In this document: positions 24,302 through 33,944 of the stretch, piece after piece
Position numbering within the stretch: the stretch's first letter is position 1
Layout of the letters: every line of letters starts with the position of its first letter
Source of the DNA: Flagellimonas sp947499585
Lineage (GTDB): Bacteria; Bacteroidota; Bacteroidia; Flavobacteriales; Flavobacteriaceae
Reading direction: 5' to 3'
NCBI RefSeq assembly: GCF_044596045.1
Contig: NZ_CP138995.1
Location: 1,798,001-1,862,000 of the forward strand
DNA: 64,000 nucleotides
Notes under the pieces: generated by a model
The model's database searches: none
Seen by the model: only the letters and a program-made list of their open reading frames with translations
Told to the model about the DNA's origin: nothing
Program-made: the position numbers and the translations under genes

Positions 24302-25084
24302 TTGCTTCACTATACAAAATATCAGCACAAAACATCAAAAGAATGGGTCACATTTGTTCATGGGGCAGGAGATAGTTCTACCATTTGGTACAAACAAATA
24401 AGAGATTTCAAAAAACATTTTAATATACTCCTATTGGATTTAAGGGGGCATGGCAACTCTAAACCTAATATTAAAGATGCATTTAACGATAAATATACTT
24501 TTGATTCTATTACCGCAGATATTATTGAAGTATTGGATTATGAGAAGGTAAAAGCATCTCATTTTATTGGAATATCTTTAGGTACAATTCTGATTAGAAA
24601 TTTGGCTGAAAAGTATTCGGATAGAGTTAGGAGCATGGTAATGGGAGGGGCTATAATGAAGCTGAATCTTCGTTCTCAAATTTTAATGCGGTTGGGAGTT
24701 GTTTTTAAATCCATAGTACCCTATATCTGGTTGTACAAATTTTTTGCGTTTGTAATTATGCCAAATAAGAATCATAGAGAATCTAGATCGCTCTTTGTTA
24801 GGGAAGCCAAAAAATTATATCAAAAGGAATTTATTAGATGGTTTAAATTGACTTCTGAAATTAACCCTTTACTACGTTTCTTTAGAGCGGTGGATGTTAA
24901 GATTCCGACATTCTATATCATGGGTGGGGAAGATTATTTATTTCTGCCAACGATTAGAAAAGTAGTTAATTCACATGTTGAGTCTACATTATTTGTAATT
25001 GAAGATTGCGGACACGTAGTCAATGTGGAAGAACCTATTGTTTTTAATGAGAGGGTTATAAGTTATTTGCAAAACGTAAAATAG
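24302..25084 (+). CDS. Alpha/beta-hydrolase fold protein
   Basis: A cytoplasmic serine hydrolase of 260 aa. The oxyanion region VTFVHGAGDSSTIWYKQ and LLLDLRGHGNS are followed by the nucleophile elbow GISLG with S92, an acid in MGGEDYLF and the catalytic His in EDCGHVVNVEEP. Substrate unknown; such proteins include esterases, lactonases and haloalkane-type enzymes. The start is TTG at 24302; an ATG start in frame is lacking. It precedes a small secreted protein gene by 6 nt. Confidence 0.82.
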   Translation: MLHYTKYQHKTSKEWVTFVHGAGDSSTIWYKQIRDFKKHFNILLLDLRGHGNSKPNIKDAFNDKYTFDSITADIIEVLDYEKVKASHFIGISLGTILIRNLAEKYSDRVRSMVMGGAIMKLNLRSQILMRLGVVFKSIVPYIWLYKFFAFVIMPNKNHRESRSLFVREAKKLYQKEFIRWFKLTSEINPLLRFFRAVDVKIPTFYIMGGEDYLFLPTIRKVVNSHVESTLFVIEDCGHVVNVEEPIVFNERVISYLQNVK

Positions 25085-25090
25085 TACCGC

Positions 25091-25597
25091 ATGAAAAAGT
25101 TATGTCTAGCGTTAATATTCTTTGCTTCCTTTTTTGTGAATGCCCAAAATGATAATTCATGCACTTGCTGTTCCCCAGAACATTCGGCTTTTGATTTTTG
25201 GATAGGAGAGTGGGATGTTATTGATTCAAATAATGGCACAGCCGCAGGAAAGAGTAAAATTAGCAAAGAGGAAGGGGATTGCGTCATTCGAGAAAATTGG
25301 ACGAGTGCAAGTTCTGGTTTTACAGGAACAAGCCTCAATTTTTTTAATACAACGACCAAACAATGGGAGCAACTTTGGGTGGATAATGCTGGGACATACC
25401 TAAAGCTTAAAGGAAATAGGATTGGCAATCAAATGATACTATCGTCAGATGAGTTTACCAAAGAAGATGGTAAAAACTATGTAAATAGAATTACATGGAC
25501 CAAAAATGATGATGGCACCGTAAGACAGCTTTGGGAGATACTTCAAGGGAACGAGGTAGTTAATACCGCCTTTGATGGATTGTACAAAAAAGAGTAA
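25091..25597 (+). CDS. Secreted DUF1579-like protein
   Basis: A 168-aa exported protein with a signal peptide (residues 1-18, ending VNAQ). After a Cys-rich start (CTCCSPEH) comes FDFWIGEWDV, typical of a group of lipocalin-like beta-barrel proteins related to DUF1579, and the rest has the matching strand pattern (LNFFNTTTKQWEQLWVDN and similar). Ligand and function unknown. It follows the alpha/beta hydrolase by 6 nt, so both are probably cotranscribed. Confidence 0.6.
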   Translation: MKKLCLALIFFASFFVNAQNDNSCTCCSPEHSAFDFWIGEWDVIDSNNGTAAGKSKISKEEGDCVIRENWTSASSGFTGTSLNFFNTTTKQWEQLWVDNAGTYLKLKGNRIGNQMILSSDEFTKEDGKNYVNRITWTKNDDGTVRQLWEILQGNEVVNTAFDGLYKKE

Positions 25598-25687
25598 AAC
25601 AGCCCATAGCGTATTGATGACTAATTCAAATATTTACCCTAAAAAGAAACCGAAGAATCGTTGTAAAGCATTCTAATGGGCTGTTTT
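25596..25687. repeat. 92-bp segment bounded by a perfect 12-bp inverted repeat
   Basis: AAAACAGCCCAT (25596-25607) and ATGGGCTGTTTT (25676-25687) are perfect inverted copies separated by 68 nt. The left arm starts within the stop codon of the DUF1579-like gene. It could be a terminator stem carrying an extended loop or a tiny mobile-type element; no target duplication was seen. Confidence 0.5.
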
Positions 25688-25774
25688 GAGATTTAAGATA
25701 AGTGGAACAACTTGCTTTAAAGCAATGCCTTATAAACCTTTACCTTACCGATTTATGTTTACCACTTTTTATTG

Positions 25775-27298
25775 TTAAGCGCTCACTACATTTCTTTGGT
25801 ACTGACTGGGAGTAAGTTGGGTATCTTTTTTAAATGCTTTGTTGAACGTAACCTTGTTGTTGTAGCCAACCTCGTAAGCCACATTGATGATATTTAATCT
25901 TCGAGATCTGTCATCTATAAGCAATTGCTTTGCTTCCTTGATGCGATACATATTTACAAACTCATGAAAACTGACATCAAAATGCTCGTTTATTATTTGC
26001 GATGCATTATGGCGTGTAGTATTGAGCTTCTGCGCAACCATATCCAGGTTAATATTGTTCTCCTTGTAAATTTTGTCAACAGCAAAAAGATGCAAGAGGC
26101 TCTCCTTAAGCTCATAGGAGAGACTAGGTGTCAATCCAGATTTTTCATATTTAGGAAACAATCTATTTGTGTAAGCATAAGCTCCGCTAAAAACATCTGG
26201 CTGTATATTGGCAGAATAACCTACATAAATGACCATTAAGGCCATGGCAGCAACAGAGACATCAAATAAAATTCCATTCTTGAAGCCATTGATGATAACT
26301 ATACCGTATGCAGTATAGGTTAAGACATAAAAGATATGAATATGATAGATATTTTTTTGCCATATCTGATTTTTGGTACCTAAAAGCTTTTCCTTTTTGC
26401 TCTTGAGATAGACTTTTCTAATAAAGTAACCGTAAACGGTTAAAGAAATAATTTTTAAAACCACTAATAGCGCCAGTTTACCAGAATCCTGCGGATTTAA
26501 TCCTTCCTGAAGTCTAGAAAGCATAAGCGTTACTTTGCTTTCCCCAGAAAAAACATAAACGTTAAAAGTAAGATACCCTAACAGCATTACTGTGGGTATT
26601 AGATGCAATATGTCATTAGCTTTAAATAAATATTTCTGAGAAGTATTCTTAAAATAGAAATACAATAATGGACCATATAAAAAAGAGGCCCAGGTAGACA
26701 TTAAATAGGTGTGCGGGTATTCAAAGAAATAATTCGCCCTATTTATGGATAAGTGTAAAATGAAGAATGAGTGAATGAAAATAAAAATCGCAATTAAAAA
26801 TCGAGAAGTAGGATGTATTTGTCTATTTAAAACAATTAATAGAACAACATAAAACCCTATTACTGCAACAAATAGGTACAACAAGGACCATGTAGTAACC
26901 CGGGGAATAACAATATCGGATATATTTTTAAACGCTTTACTTTCTCTTATAGGATCAAAACCTTCATTTAAAAGAAAATTTGGATTAAAGTCCAATTGCA
27001 AATAGTCATTTAAGGTTGCAGCGGACTTGGATGAATTTTCCAGGGCAGCTTCACTTAATGCAATTTTCTTAAGGATATGAGTTCTTTCAGTATGCGGATT
27101 TTCCAAATTCTTTTCATAAATGGAAATGGCCTTTTTGTATCGGTGGATGTTGTAATAATAATCCGCCCATTCTAAAGAATCTTGGAGGACAAGAGGAGCT
27201 AATTTATCTTCAAATTCGGCACCATTATTGTATGTCTTTGCAATGCATGACATACATGTTAGGAAAAATAGAAAAACAAGGAAACCCGGTCTTCTCAT
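25775..27298 (-). CDS. Membrane-bound AraC-family regulator with TPR-like sensor
   Basis: A 507-aa regulator. An N-terminal signal segment (residues 1-20) is followed by a helical TPR-like exported part (to ~130, with YYYNIHRYKKAISIYEKNL), then about seven membrane helices (~135-370) and a C-terminal AraC/XylS double helix-turn-helix (about 400-507, with LNIINVAYEVGYNNKVTFNKAF and LTPSQYQ). This layout suggests an extracytoplasmic signal relayed to DNA binding at the membrane. Such regulators are common in Flavobacteriia. Target genes are unknown; it is transcribed alone. Confidence 0.85.
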   Translation of the reverse strand: MRRPGFLVFLFFLTCMSCIAKTYNNGAEFEDKLAPLVLQDSLEWADYYYNIHRYKKAISIYEKNLENPHTERTHILKKIALSEAALENSSKSAATLNDYLQLDFNPNFLLNEGFDPIRESKAFKNISDIVIPRVTTWSLLYLFVAVIGFYVVLLIVLNRQIHPTSRFLIAIFIFIHSFFILHLSINRANYFFEYPHTYLMSTWASFLYGPLLYFYFKNTSQKYLFKANDILHLIPTVMLLGYLTFNVYVFSGESKVTLMLSRLQEGLNPQDSGKLALLVVLKIISLTVYGYFIRKVYLKSKKEKLLGTKNQIWQKNIYHIHIFYVLTYTAYGIVIINGFKNGILFDVSVAAMALMVIYVGYSANIQPDVFSGAYAYTNRLFPKYEKSGLTPSLSYELKESLLHLFAVDKIYKENNINLDMVAQKLNTTRHNASQIINEHFDVSFHEFVNMYRIKEAKQLLIDDRSRRLNIINVAYEVGYNNKVTFNKAFKKDTQLTPSQYQRNVVSA

Positions 27299-27663
27299 TT
27301 TAAGTTAGTGAATTAGCTTACTTTGAAATTACTGATTTAACAAACTCGAAATGTTAAATAAATCTTAAAAAACGTAACTCCCGATAATAGTTTACCTTTT
27401 AAGACTTTTTTTTACTCTAGATATTGTGGTTAATAAGGCGCTGATTAATAGTCAGTTGTAGAGAACGAAAAAACCGGTGAGAACACCGGTTTAAACTAAC
27501 TAACTCAAAAAAATGCTAACTCAGATAATTTGTTGCAAAATTCCAAATTAACCTTGTAGCCAAGGTTAATTTAACTTTAGGATTTTGTTATAATTTTCTC
27601 TTTTTATTTGAGATAATAACGATGAAACTCCATCGTTATTGCATAATTAAGAAAAATTTATAA
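27299..27663. other. Intergenic region with two hairpins
   Basis: This 365-nt gap lies between the AraC regulator promoter and the DUF4197 stop. It holds two perfect hairpins: AAACCGGTG/CACCGGTTT (27471-27479, 27484-27492, 4-nt loop) and AATAACGATG/CATCGTTATT (27615-27624, 27631-27640, 6-nt loop). The second sits 24 nt past the DUF4197 stop and may end that transcript, though neither has a strong T tract. No gene seen. Confidence 0.5.
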
Positions 27664-28368
27664 TTAATCTTGCAAAGCAAAGACCTTTTTTAACAATTCT
27701 GTTGATCTTGATGCAATTTTAGTTCTTATTTCCTTTTCTTCAACAGCAATCATCGCATATACTCCATTCAAAGCTTCTTGAGTTGTATAGTCCGTTAAAT
27801 CTGGATTTACATCATTTGTTAAGGGTAATTTGTTATACTTGGTGATAATATTATTCCAAATTTGATCTGCACCAACTTTGGCAAACGAATTTTTGATTAC
27901 AGGATTAAACTTGTCATATAACTTTACTTTGGTAGATTGTTCCAAGTAGGACGTTGCGGCATTGTCATTTCCAAGTAAGATTTGCTTGGCATCGTTAAAG
28001 GTGATTCCTTTTACAGCATCTACAAAAATAGGAGTGGCTTCCTTTACGGCATCTTCTGCGGCTCTGTTAAGAATTCTGAGTCCTTCATCCGCCAAATTCC
28101 CCAAGCCTACGTCTCTTAGAGTCTTATCAACTTTCTTTAACTCTTCTGGCAATAAAATTTTAACCAATTCATTTCTAAAAAAACCATCCTTTAGGGTCAA
28201 TTTATTTACCTGTTTTTCTACCCCAAGGTTAAGTGCATCCCTGAGACCTTGAGCAATTTCAGCATTTCCAATACCAGTTGTTCCTTGTGGTAATTGATTT
28301 ACAACTTGTTGCAATTCAGCACAACCCACAAGCTGAAACACCAATATGCATAGCAGTATTCGTTTCAT
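27664..28368 (-). CDS. DUF4197 lipoprotein
   Basis: A 234-aa lipoprotein (signal with lipobox LVGC, C16) matching DUF4197 by IAQGLRDALNLGVEKQVNKL, DGFFRNELVKILLPEELKKV, GLGNLADEGLRILNRAAEDAV and the C-terminal TTQEALNGVYAMIAVEEKEIR. The protein is nearly all helical after the signal. Biological role is unknown. It is on the minus strand between purU and the AraC regulator; the spacing to purU (69 nt) allows cotranscription. Confidence 0.85.
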   Translation of the reverse strand: MKRILLCILVFQLVGCAELQQVVNQLPQGTTGIGNAEIAQGLRDALNLGVEKQVNKLTLKDGFFRNELVKILLPEELKKVDKTLRDVGLGNLADEGLRILNRAAEDAVKEATPIFVDAVKGITFNDAKQILLGNDNAATSYLEQSTKVKLYDKFNPVIKNSFAKVGADQIWNNIITKYNKLPLTNDVNPDLTDYTTQEALNGVYAMIAVEEKEIRTKIASRSTELLKKVFALQD

Positions 28369-28437
28369 ATATATGTTTTTATAGTTAAAGTGAAATTACT
28401 GCTAAAGCGGAAGAAACAGAATTTTCTCAGAGTGTTT

Positions 28438-29286
28438 TTAAGAAAAAATCACCGTTTTATTATTATAAACAATAGTTTTTCTTGCAACATGAAGTTGAAC
28501 TGCACGCGAAAGCACAATTTTTTCCAAATCCCTTCCTTTTGTTATAAAATCTTTTATGGAATGTGAGTGTGACACGGTGGTTACGTCCTGCTCAATGATT
28601 GGTCCGGCATCTAATTCTGTTGTTACATAATGGCTCGTAGCTCCAATAATCTTTACTCCTCGTTCAAAAGCAGCGTGATAGGGTTTTGCTCCGGCAAAAG
28701 CGGGTAAAAAGGAATGGTGGATATTTATTATTTTTTGGGGATAAACATCGATCACTTTTGGAGACAGAATCTGCATATACCTGGCCAAAACAATAAAATC
28801 AACCCGATATTTCTTTAATAGTTCCAATTGCTTTTCCTCTGCAGACGTTTTGGTGTCTTTAGTAACAGGTATATGATAATACGGAATTTTAAACTGATCT
28901 GCTATATATTCTAAGTCTTGGTGATTGCTTATTATAAATGGAATGTCTACCAATAATTCTCCAGAATGATATCTGCTTAACAAATCATAAATACAATGAT
29001 TGTATTTGGATACAAAAATGGCCATTTTCGGTTTTTCCCCATCTAAGTGCATACCCCATTTCATTTTATATTTTTCCGCCAACTTCTGTTCAAATACTTC
29101 TTTAAAAAATGAAACATCAATGGCCTTTTCAAATTCGCTTTCCAATCTCATAAAAAATACTCCGGCCTCCTTGTCAACATGCTGATCCAAGTAAATAATA
29201 TTGCCCTTGTGCTCGTGAATAAAATGGGTGACGGAACTTATAATTCCAGATTGATCAGGACAATGGATGAGTATGGTCAGCTTCAT
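28438..29286 (-). CDS. purU: Formyltetrahydrofolate deformylase
   Basis: Hydrolyses 10-formyl-THF to THF and formate, balancing one-carbon pools. The N-terminal ACT domain (residues ~1-80, ILIHCPDQSGIISSVTHFI) is a regulatory part, and the formyltransferase-like catalytic domain follows with IINIHHSFLPAFAGAKPYHAAFERGVKIIGATSHYV and LDAGPIIEQD, including the catalytic Asn/His/Asp set. The 282-aa length is standard. It is divergent from icmF. Confidence 0.94.
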   Translation of the reverse strand: MKLTILIHCPDQSGIISSVTHFIHEHKGNIIYLDQHVDKEAGVFFMRLESEFEKAIDVSFFKEVFEQKLAEKYKMKWGMHLDGEKPKMAIFVSKYNHCIYDLLSRYHSGELLVDIPFIISNHQDLEYIADQFKIPYYHIPVTKDTKTSAEEKQLELLKKYRVDFIVLARYMQILSPKVIDVYPQKIINIHHSFLPAFAGAKPYHAAFERGVKIIGATSHYVTTELDAGPIIEQDVTTVSHSHSIKDFITKGRDLEKIVLSRAVQLHVARKTIVYNNKTVIFS

Positions 29287-29429
29287 TAGAAATATTTTAA
29301 CCAGATAAAATTATGACATTCAAAAAAAGCAACTTGAAGGCTCCTCAATTTTTATAAAATTCTAATCAAAATCAATTAGAAGTTGCATTTTCCGTAAATT
29401 GCAGGCCTAAAACAGACCCTTTTTTATCA

Positions 29430-32400
29430 ATGGAACAATCAAAGCCCTATAAACCTAAAAATAAAATTAGAATTGTTACCGCTGCTTCTTTGTTTGATGG
29501 TCACGATGCTGCTATCAATATTATGAGGCGTATTATACAATCTACTGGGGTTGAAGTAATTCATTTGGGTCATGATAGAAGTGCAGAAGAGGTTGTGGAT
29601 TGTGCTATCCAAGAAGATGCCAATGCTATAGCAATGACTTCTTATCAAGGAGGCCATAATGAATACTTTAGGTATATGTTCGATTTGCTCAAAGAAAAGG
29701 GTGCAGAACATATTAAGATTTTTGGAGGAGGAGGAGGGGTAATCCTTCCAAAAGAGATCAAGGAATTGGTCGATTATGGAATAGAAAGAATTTATTCTCC
29801 TGATGATGGTAGGGAAATGGGTCTTCAGGGAATGATCAACGATTTGGTAGAACGTTGCGATACAGAGGTTCCCAACTTAGTATTACCGAAGGAAAAGAAA
29901 CTGCCCGAATTACTTTTGGAGAAACAGGTAAATACAATTGCTAGACTTATTTCTTTAGCAGAAAATAAGCATGAGGTATTTGAAGAATACCAAAATGAAA
30001 TAAACAATAGAACTAAAAAAGTTCCCGTCCTTGGTATAACAGGAACGGGGGGAGCAGGAAAGTCTAGCTTGGTAGACGAGTTGGTCAGGAGGTTTTTGAG
30101 TGATTTTCCAGAGAAACATATCGGAATAATTTCTATTGATCCTTCCAAGAGAAAAACCGGCGGAGCATTGTTAGGTGATAGAATCAGGATGAATGCCATT
30201 AACAATGAGAGAGTTTACATGCGTTCCTTAGCTACAAGACAATCCAATCTGGCACTTTCCAAACATGTAGCAGAAGCAGTCCAAGTGCTTAAGGCCGCTA
30301 GTTTTGATTTGATTATTCTTGAAACTTCTGGTATTGGCCAGTCTGATACTGAAATCATAGAACATAGTGATGTTTCGCTATATGTAATGACCCCTGAATT
30401 TGGAGCTGCCACACAGCTTGAAAAAATAGACATGCTGGATTTTGCAGATGTTGTTGCCATAAACAAGTTTGATAAAAGAGGAGCTTTGGATGCTTTGCGT
30501 GATGTGAAAAAGCAATACATGCGCAACCAAGGATTGTGGGATGTTAACCAGGCTGACCTGCCAATTTTTGGAACAATTGCGTCCCAGTTCAATGACCCCG
30601 GAATGAACAAGCTCTATAAGGTTGTGATGGATACATTGGTTTCAAAAGCAGGCTCAAAGTTGGTTTCAAATTTTGAAGTCACTAATGAAATGGCCGAAAA
30701 GATATTTGTTATTCCTCCTGCAAGAACAAGATATTTATCTGAAATAGCGGAAAGTAACAGGGCTTATGATAAAAAAGTTGATGAGCAAGTTATCGTGGCC
30801 CAAAAATTATTCGGGATTCATCAGACCATTTTATCTGTTATTTTAGACGGGAGTGAGAAATCTCATTTAATAAAATCAGGACTTGATAATGATGTAATTC
30901 TAAAACAGGTTCAGAACGATGAGCTTCCATTTGTGAAATTGTTATTGGCACAATTTGATAAGGTGAAACTAAATCTTGATCCCCATAACTGGGAATCTAT
31001 TTTAAAATGGCAGGATAAAATAAACACATATAAATCAGAAATTTATTCCTTTAAGGTAAGAGGTAAAGAAGTCAATATTGAAACGCATACAGAATCACTC
31101 TCCCATAGCAAAATTCCCAAAGTAGCATTACCAAAGTACCAAGCTTGGGGAGATATACTTAGATGGGGTCTACAGGAAAATGTACCGGGAGAGTTTCCCT
31201 ATACTTCTGGATTGTACCCTTTTAAAAGAGAAGGGGAAGATCCAACAAGAATGTTTGCAGGTGAAGGTGGTCCAGAGCGCACTAACAGACGTTTTCATTA
31301 TGTAAGTTTGGATATGCCGGCTAAAAGGCTTTCCACCGCTTTTGATTCCGTGACCCTTTATGGCAATGACCCTGACCATAGACCGGATATCTATGGTAAA
31401 ATTGGAAATGCGGGAGTCTCAATCTGTTGTTTGGACGATGCTAAAAAACTGTATTCAGGGTTTGATTTAAGTAACCCGATGACCTCTGTAAGTATGACGA
31501 TTAATGGTCCGGCGCCAATGTTATTGGCATTTTTCATGAATGCTGCCATTGATCAAAATTGTGAAAAGTATATCAAGGAAAAAGGCCTGGAAAAAGAGAT
31601 TGAGCAAAAAATCGAAACAATTTTCAAGCAGAAGAAGACCCAAAGACCCTCTTATTTAGGAAGACTTCCTAAGGGAAATGATGGTTTAGGCTTAATGCTT
31701 TTGGGTGTAACGGGAGATCAGGTTTTGCCTAAACGAGTTTATGATGAAATTAGAAAGAACACGTTAAACCAAGTACGAGGAACAGTGCAGGCTGATATTT
31801 TAAAAGAAGATCAAGCGCAGAATACATGCATATTTTCTACAGAATTTGCACTTAGATTAATGGGTGATGTACAAGAATATTTTATACAACATCAGGTTCG
31901 TAATTTCTATTCCGTTTCAATATCTGGATACCATATAGCAGAAGCAGGGGCAAACCCCATTACCCAATTGGCGTTTACTTTATCCAACGGATTTACTTAT
32001 GTAGAATACTATTTAAGTAGAGGAATGGATATTAATAAGTTTGGTCCAAACCTATCATTCTTTTTTTCTAATGGAGTAGATCCAGAATACGCGGTAATAG
32101 GAAGGGTGGCGAGAAAGATTTGGGCTAAGGCGATGAAAGAAAAATATGGAGCAGATTCTAGAGCTCAAATGTTGAAGTATCACATTCAAACTTCTGGCAG
32201 AAGTTTACATGCCCAAGAAATTGATTTTAATGATATAAGGACTACGTTACAAGCGCTTTATGCTATTTATGACAATTGTAATTCTCTTCATACCAATGCC
32301 TATGATGAAGCAATTACAACACCTACAGAAGAATCTGTGAGAAGGGCCATGGCGATCCAATTGATTATTAACAAGGAATTGGGTTTGGCCAAAAATGAAA

Positions 32401-32876
32401 ATCCCCTGCAGGGCTCATTCATTATTGAAGAGTTAACAGATTTGGTGGAAGAAGCGGTTTTATTGGAGTTTGACAGAATCACAGAACGGGGCGGGGTTTT
32501 GGGAGCAATGGAGACGATGTACCAGCGTTCAAAAATTCAAGAAGAAAGTCTGCACTATGAAACTTTAAAACATTCAGGGGCATATCCCATCATAGGGGTA
32601 AATACATTTTTAAGTTCCAAAGGCTCACCTACAATACTCCCTGCGGAGGTCATTAGGGCAACGGAGGATGAGAAGAAGAATCAAATAGAAACACTGCAGA
32701 GTTTACAAATTCGGAACCACGAGGAAACGGAAAAACAGTTGAAACAACTCCAACAGACCGCAATAAAGAATGAAAATCTATTTGAAAAACTAATGGAAGT
32801 GACGAAATGCAGTTCCTTGGGACAGATTACAAAAGCATTGTTTCAAGTTGGGGGGCAATACAGGCGTAATATGTAA
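29430..32876 (+). CDS. icmF: Fused isobutyryl-CoA mutase (IcmF)
   Basis: A 1148-aa three-part enzyme that interconverts isobutyryl-CoA and n-butyryl-CoA with adenosylcobalamin. Domains in order: B12-binding domain (~12-145, with DGHD at 23-26 and MTSYQGGH), a MeaB-like G-protein chaperone (~195-410, Walker A TGTGGAGKSS around 204-213), then a mutase TIM-barrel half (~560-1148). F598 in YPF and Q797 in DQAQNTC occupy the places where methylmalonyl-CoA mutase has Tyr and Arg, the known specificity change for IcmF. A segment of about 60 residues (roughly 675-735, including GNDGLGLMLLGVTGD) lies between these two positions. It is monocistronic and divergent from purU. Confidence 0.93.
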   Translation: MEQSKPYKPKNKIRIVTAASLFDGHDAAINIMRRIIQSTGVEVIHLGHDRSAEEVVDCAIQEDANAIAMTSYQGGHNEYFRYMFDLLKEKGAEHIKIFGGGGGVILPKEIKELVDYGIERIYSPDDGREMGLQGMINDLVERCDTEVPNLVLPKEKKLPELLLEKQVNTIARLISLAENKHEVFEEYQNEINNRTKKVPVLGITGTGGAGKSSLVDELVRRFLSDFPEKHIGIISIDPSKRKTGGALLGDRIRMNAINNERVYMRSLATRQSNLALSKHVAEAVQVLKAASFDLIILETSGIGQSDTEIIEHSDVSLYVMTPEFGAATQLEKIDMLDFADVVAINKFDKRGALDALRDVKKQYMRNQGLWDVNQADLPIFGTIASQFNDPGMNKLYKVVMDTLVSKAGSKLVSNFEVTNEMAEKIFVIPPARTRYLSEIAESNRAYDKKVDEQVIVAQKLFGIHQTILSVILDGSEKSHLIKSGLDNDVILKQVQNDELPFVKLLLAQFDKVKLNLDPHNWESILKWQDKINTYKSEIYSFKVRGKEVNIETHTESLSHSKIPKVALPKYQAWGDILRWGLQENVPGEFPYTSGLYPFKREGEDPTRMFAGEGGPERTNRRFHYVSLDMPAKRLSTAFDSVTLYGNDPDHRPDIYGKIGNAGVSICCLDDAKKLYSGFDLSNPMTSVSMTINGPAPMLLAFFMNAAIDQNCEKYIKEKGLEKEIEQKIETIFKQKKTQRPSYLGRLPKGNDGLGLMLLGVTGDQVLPKRVYDEIRKNTLNQVRGTVQADILKEDQAQNTCIFSTEFALRLMGDVQEYFIQHQVRNFYSVSISGYHIAEAGANPITQLAFTLSNGFTYVEYYLSRGMDINKFGPNLSFFFSNGVDPEYAVIGRVARKIWAKAMKEKYGADSRAQMLKYHIQTSGRSLHAQEIDFNDIRTTLQALYAIYDNCNSLHTNAYDEAITTPTEESVRRAMAIQLIINKELGLAKNENPLQGSFIIEELTDLVEEAVLLEFDRITERGGVLGAMETMYQRSKIQEESLHYETLKHSGAYPIIGVNTFLSSKGSPTILPAEVIRATEDEKKNQIETLQSLQIRNHEETEKQLKQLQQTAIKNENLFEKLMEVTKCSSLGQITKALFQVGGQYRRNM

Positions 32877-32905
32877 ATCTTTAAGAAGTAAAAAGTGACT
32901 TTAAG

Positions 32906-33307
32906 TTAGTCGTTTCCATTTTGGAAAGACTTTCTCCATTTTTTAAAGGAACTCCTAAAAACTTTAATTTCCTTTCTTAGAAGGTTTAAGTACTCCTTCT
33001 CTTTAACGCCGTCTCTTTCAAGCCCATTACAATAAGCCAAAATATTGCGGGTCATGATGTTAATGAAGGTTAAACTCTTCATTCTAACAGAATATGAATT
33101 GCTTAATGCAGCTTGTTCCACCTCTTTGGTAATGAGGACTGCATCTGTCATAAGGGATTGGGTGATGTCATCACGAAAACTATCATACTTTCGCAAAGAC
33201 AGTATATCTCTATTATAAGAAAAATAGGAAGCAACGGCTTCGCTCAAATCACGCAAGGCTAGTGATTTACGATATACTCCTAGAGAATTTAAAGAACTTC
33301 TCTCCAT
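32906..33307 (-). CDS. Hypothetical helical protein, possibly four-helix bundle
   Basis: A 133-aa cytoplasmic protein predicted as mostly helical, with an N-terminal stretch VYRKSLALRDLSEAVASYF that resembles the start of four-helix-bundle proteins related to the 23S rRNA intervening-sequence family. The match is weak. It ends close to the convergent icmF stop (29 nt). Function unknown. Confidence 0.55.
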   Translation of the reverse strand: MERSSLNSLGVYRKSLALRDLSEAVASYFSYNRDILSLRKYDSFRDDITQSLMTDAVLITKEVEQAALSNSYSVRMKSLTFINIMTRNILAYCNGLERDGVKEKEYLNLLRKEIKVFRSSFKKWRKSFQNGND

Positions 33308-33430
33308 TTTTTTTATAGCAATTTGTAGATATAAAATTACATATGAAAAAGATAATGTAACTTTACTTTTTAAAGCATAAATGATATTTTGCTTTTGATT
33401 ATAAAATTATTATTGTTTTTTACTTTAGAT

Positions 33431-33883
33431 ATGAAGATAGATGAATTAAACTGGGAAATCCTTAATTGTTTGCAACAAAATGCAAGGGAATCTTTTGCGA
33501 ATATTGGTCGTAAAGTCGGGTTAACTCCACCGGCGGTTGCAGAACGGGTCAAAAAGATGGAAGACCTTGGTGTCATCGAGGGGTATGGAACATCTGTTTC
33601 CTATGCAATGGCCGGGCATCAATTAAAAGCAATCATTATGTTGCGGGCCTTCATGGGTAAACTGAAACCTTTTCTAAGCAAAGTAAAATCATTTCAAGAA
33701 GTGGTTAATTGTTATCGTATAACCGGTAATGAGAATATAATTATGGAAGTGGTTTTAAAAGATCAGTTTCACTTGGAAAAGTTTATAGATGAACTTATTG
33801 TCTATGGAGAATGCAGGACGCACATAGTTTTATCTAACATTGTGGCAAATGGGCCTATAAAAGCCAGTAAGGTTTTCCAATAA
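33431..33883 (+). CDS. Lrp/AsnC-family transcriptional regulator
   Basis: A 150-aa feast/famine regulator: N-terminal winged helix-turn-helix (DELNWEILNCLQQNARESFANIGRKVGLTPPAVAERVKKME) and a C-terminal RAM ligand-binding domain (LKAIIMLRAF..., VNCYRITGNENIIMEVVLKD). ATG 33431 is chosen because the helix-turn-helix of this family begins a few residues after the start; the extra upstream codons are hydrophobic and unlike the family. Ligand is probably an amino acid. Targets are unknown, ilvE (9 kb away) being one candidate. Confidence 0.9.
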   Translation: MKIDELNWEILNCLQQNARESFANIGRKVGLTPPAVAERVKKMEDLGVIEGYGTSVSYAMAGHQLKAIIMLRAFMGKLKPFLSKVKSFQEVVNCYRITGNENIIMEVVLKDQFHLEKFIDELIVYGECRTHIVLSNIVANGPIKASKVFQ

Positions 33884-33944
33884 TTTTCGATTATTTTTAA
33901 GTGGTCTTATACTTTTTTGGCCGGATTTTTGTTGTTAAAGAGTT

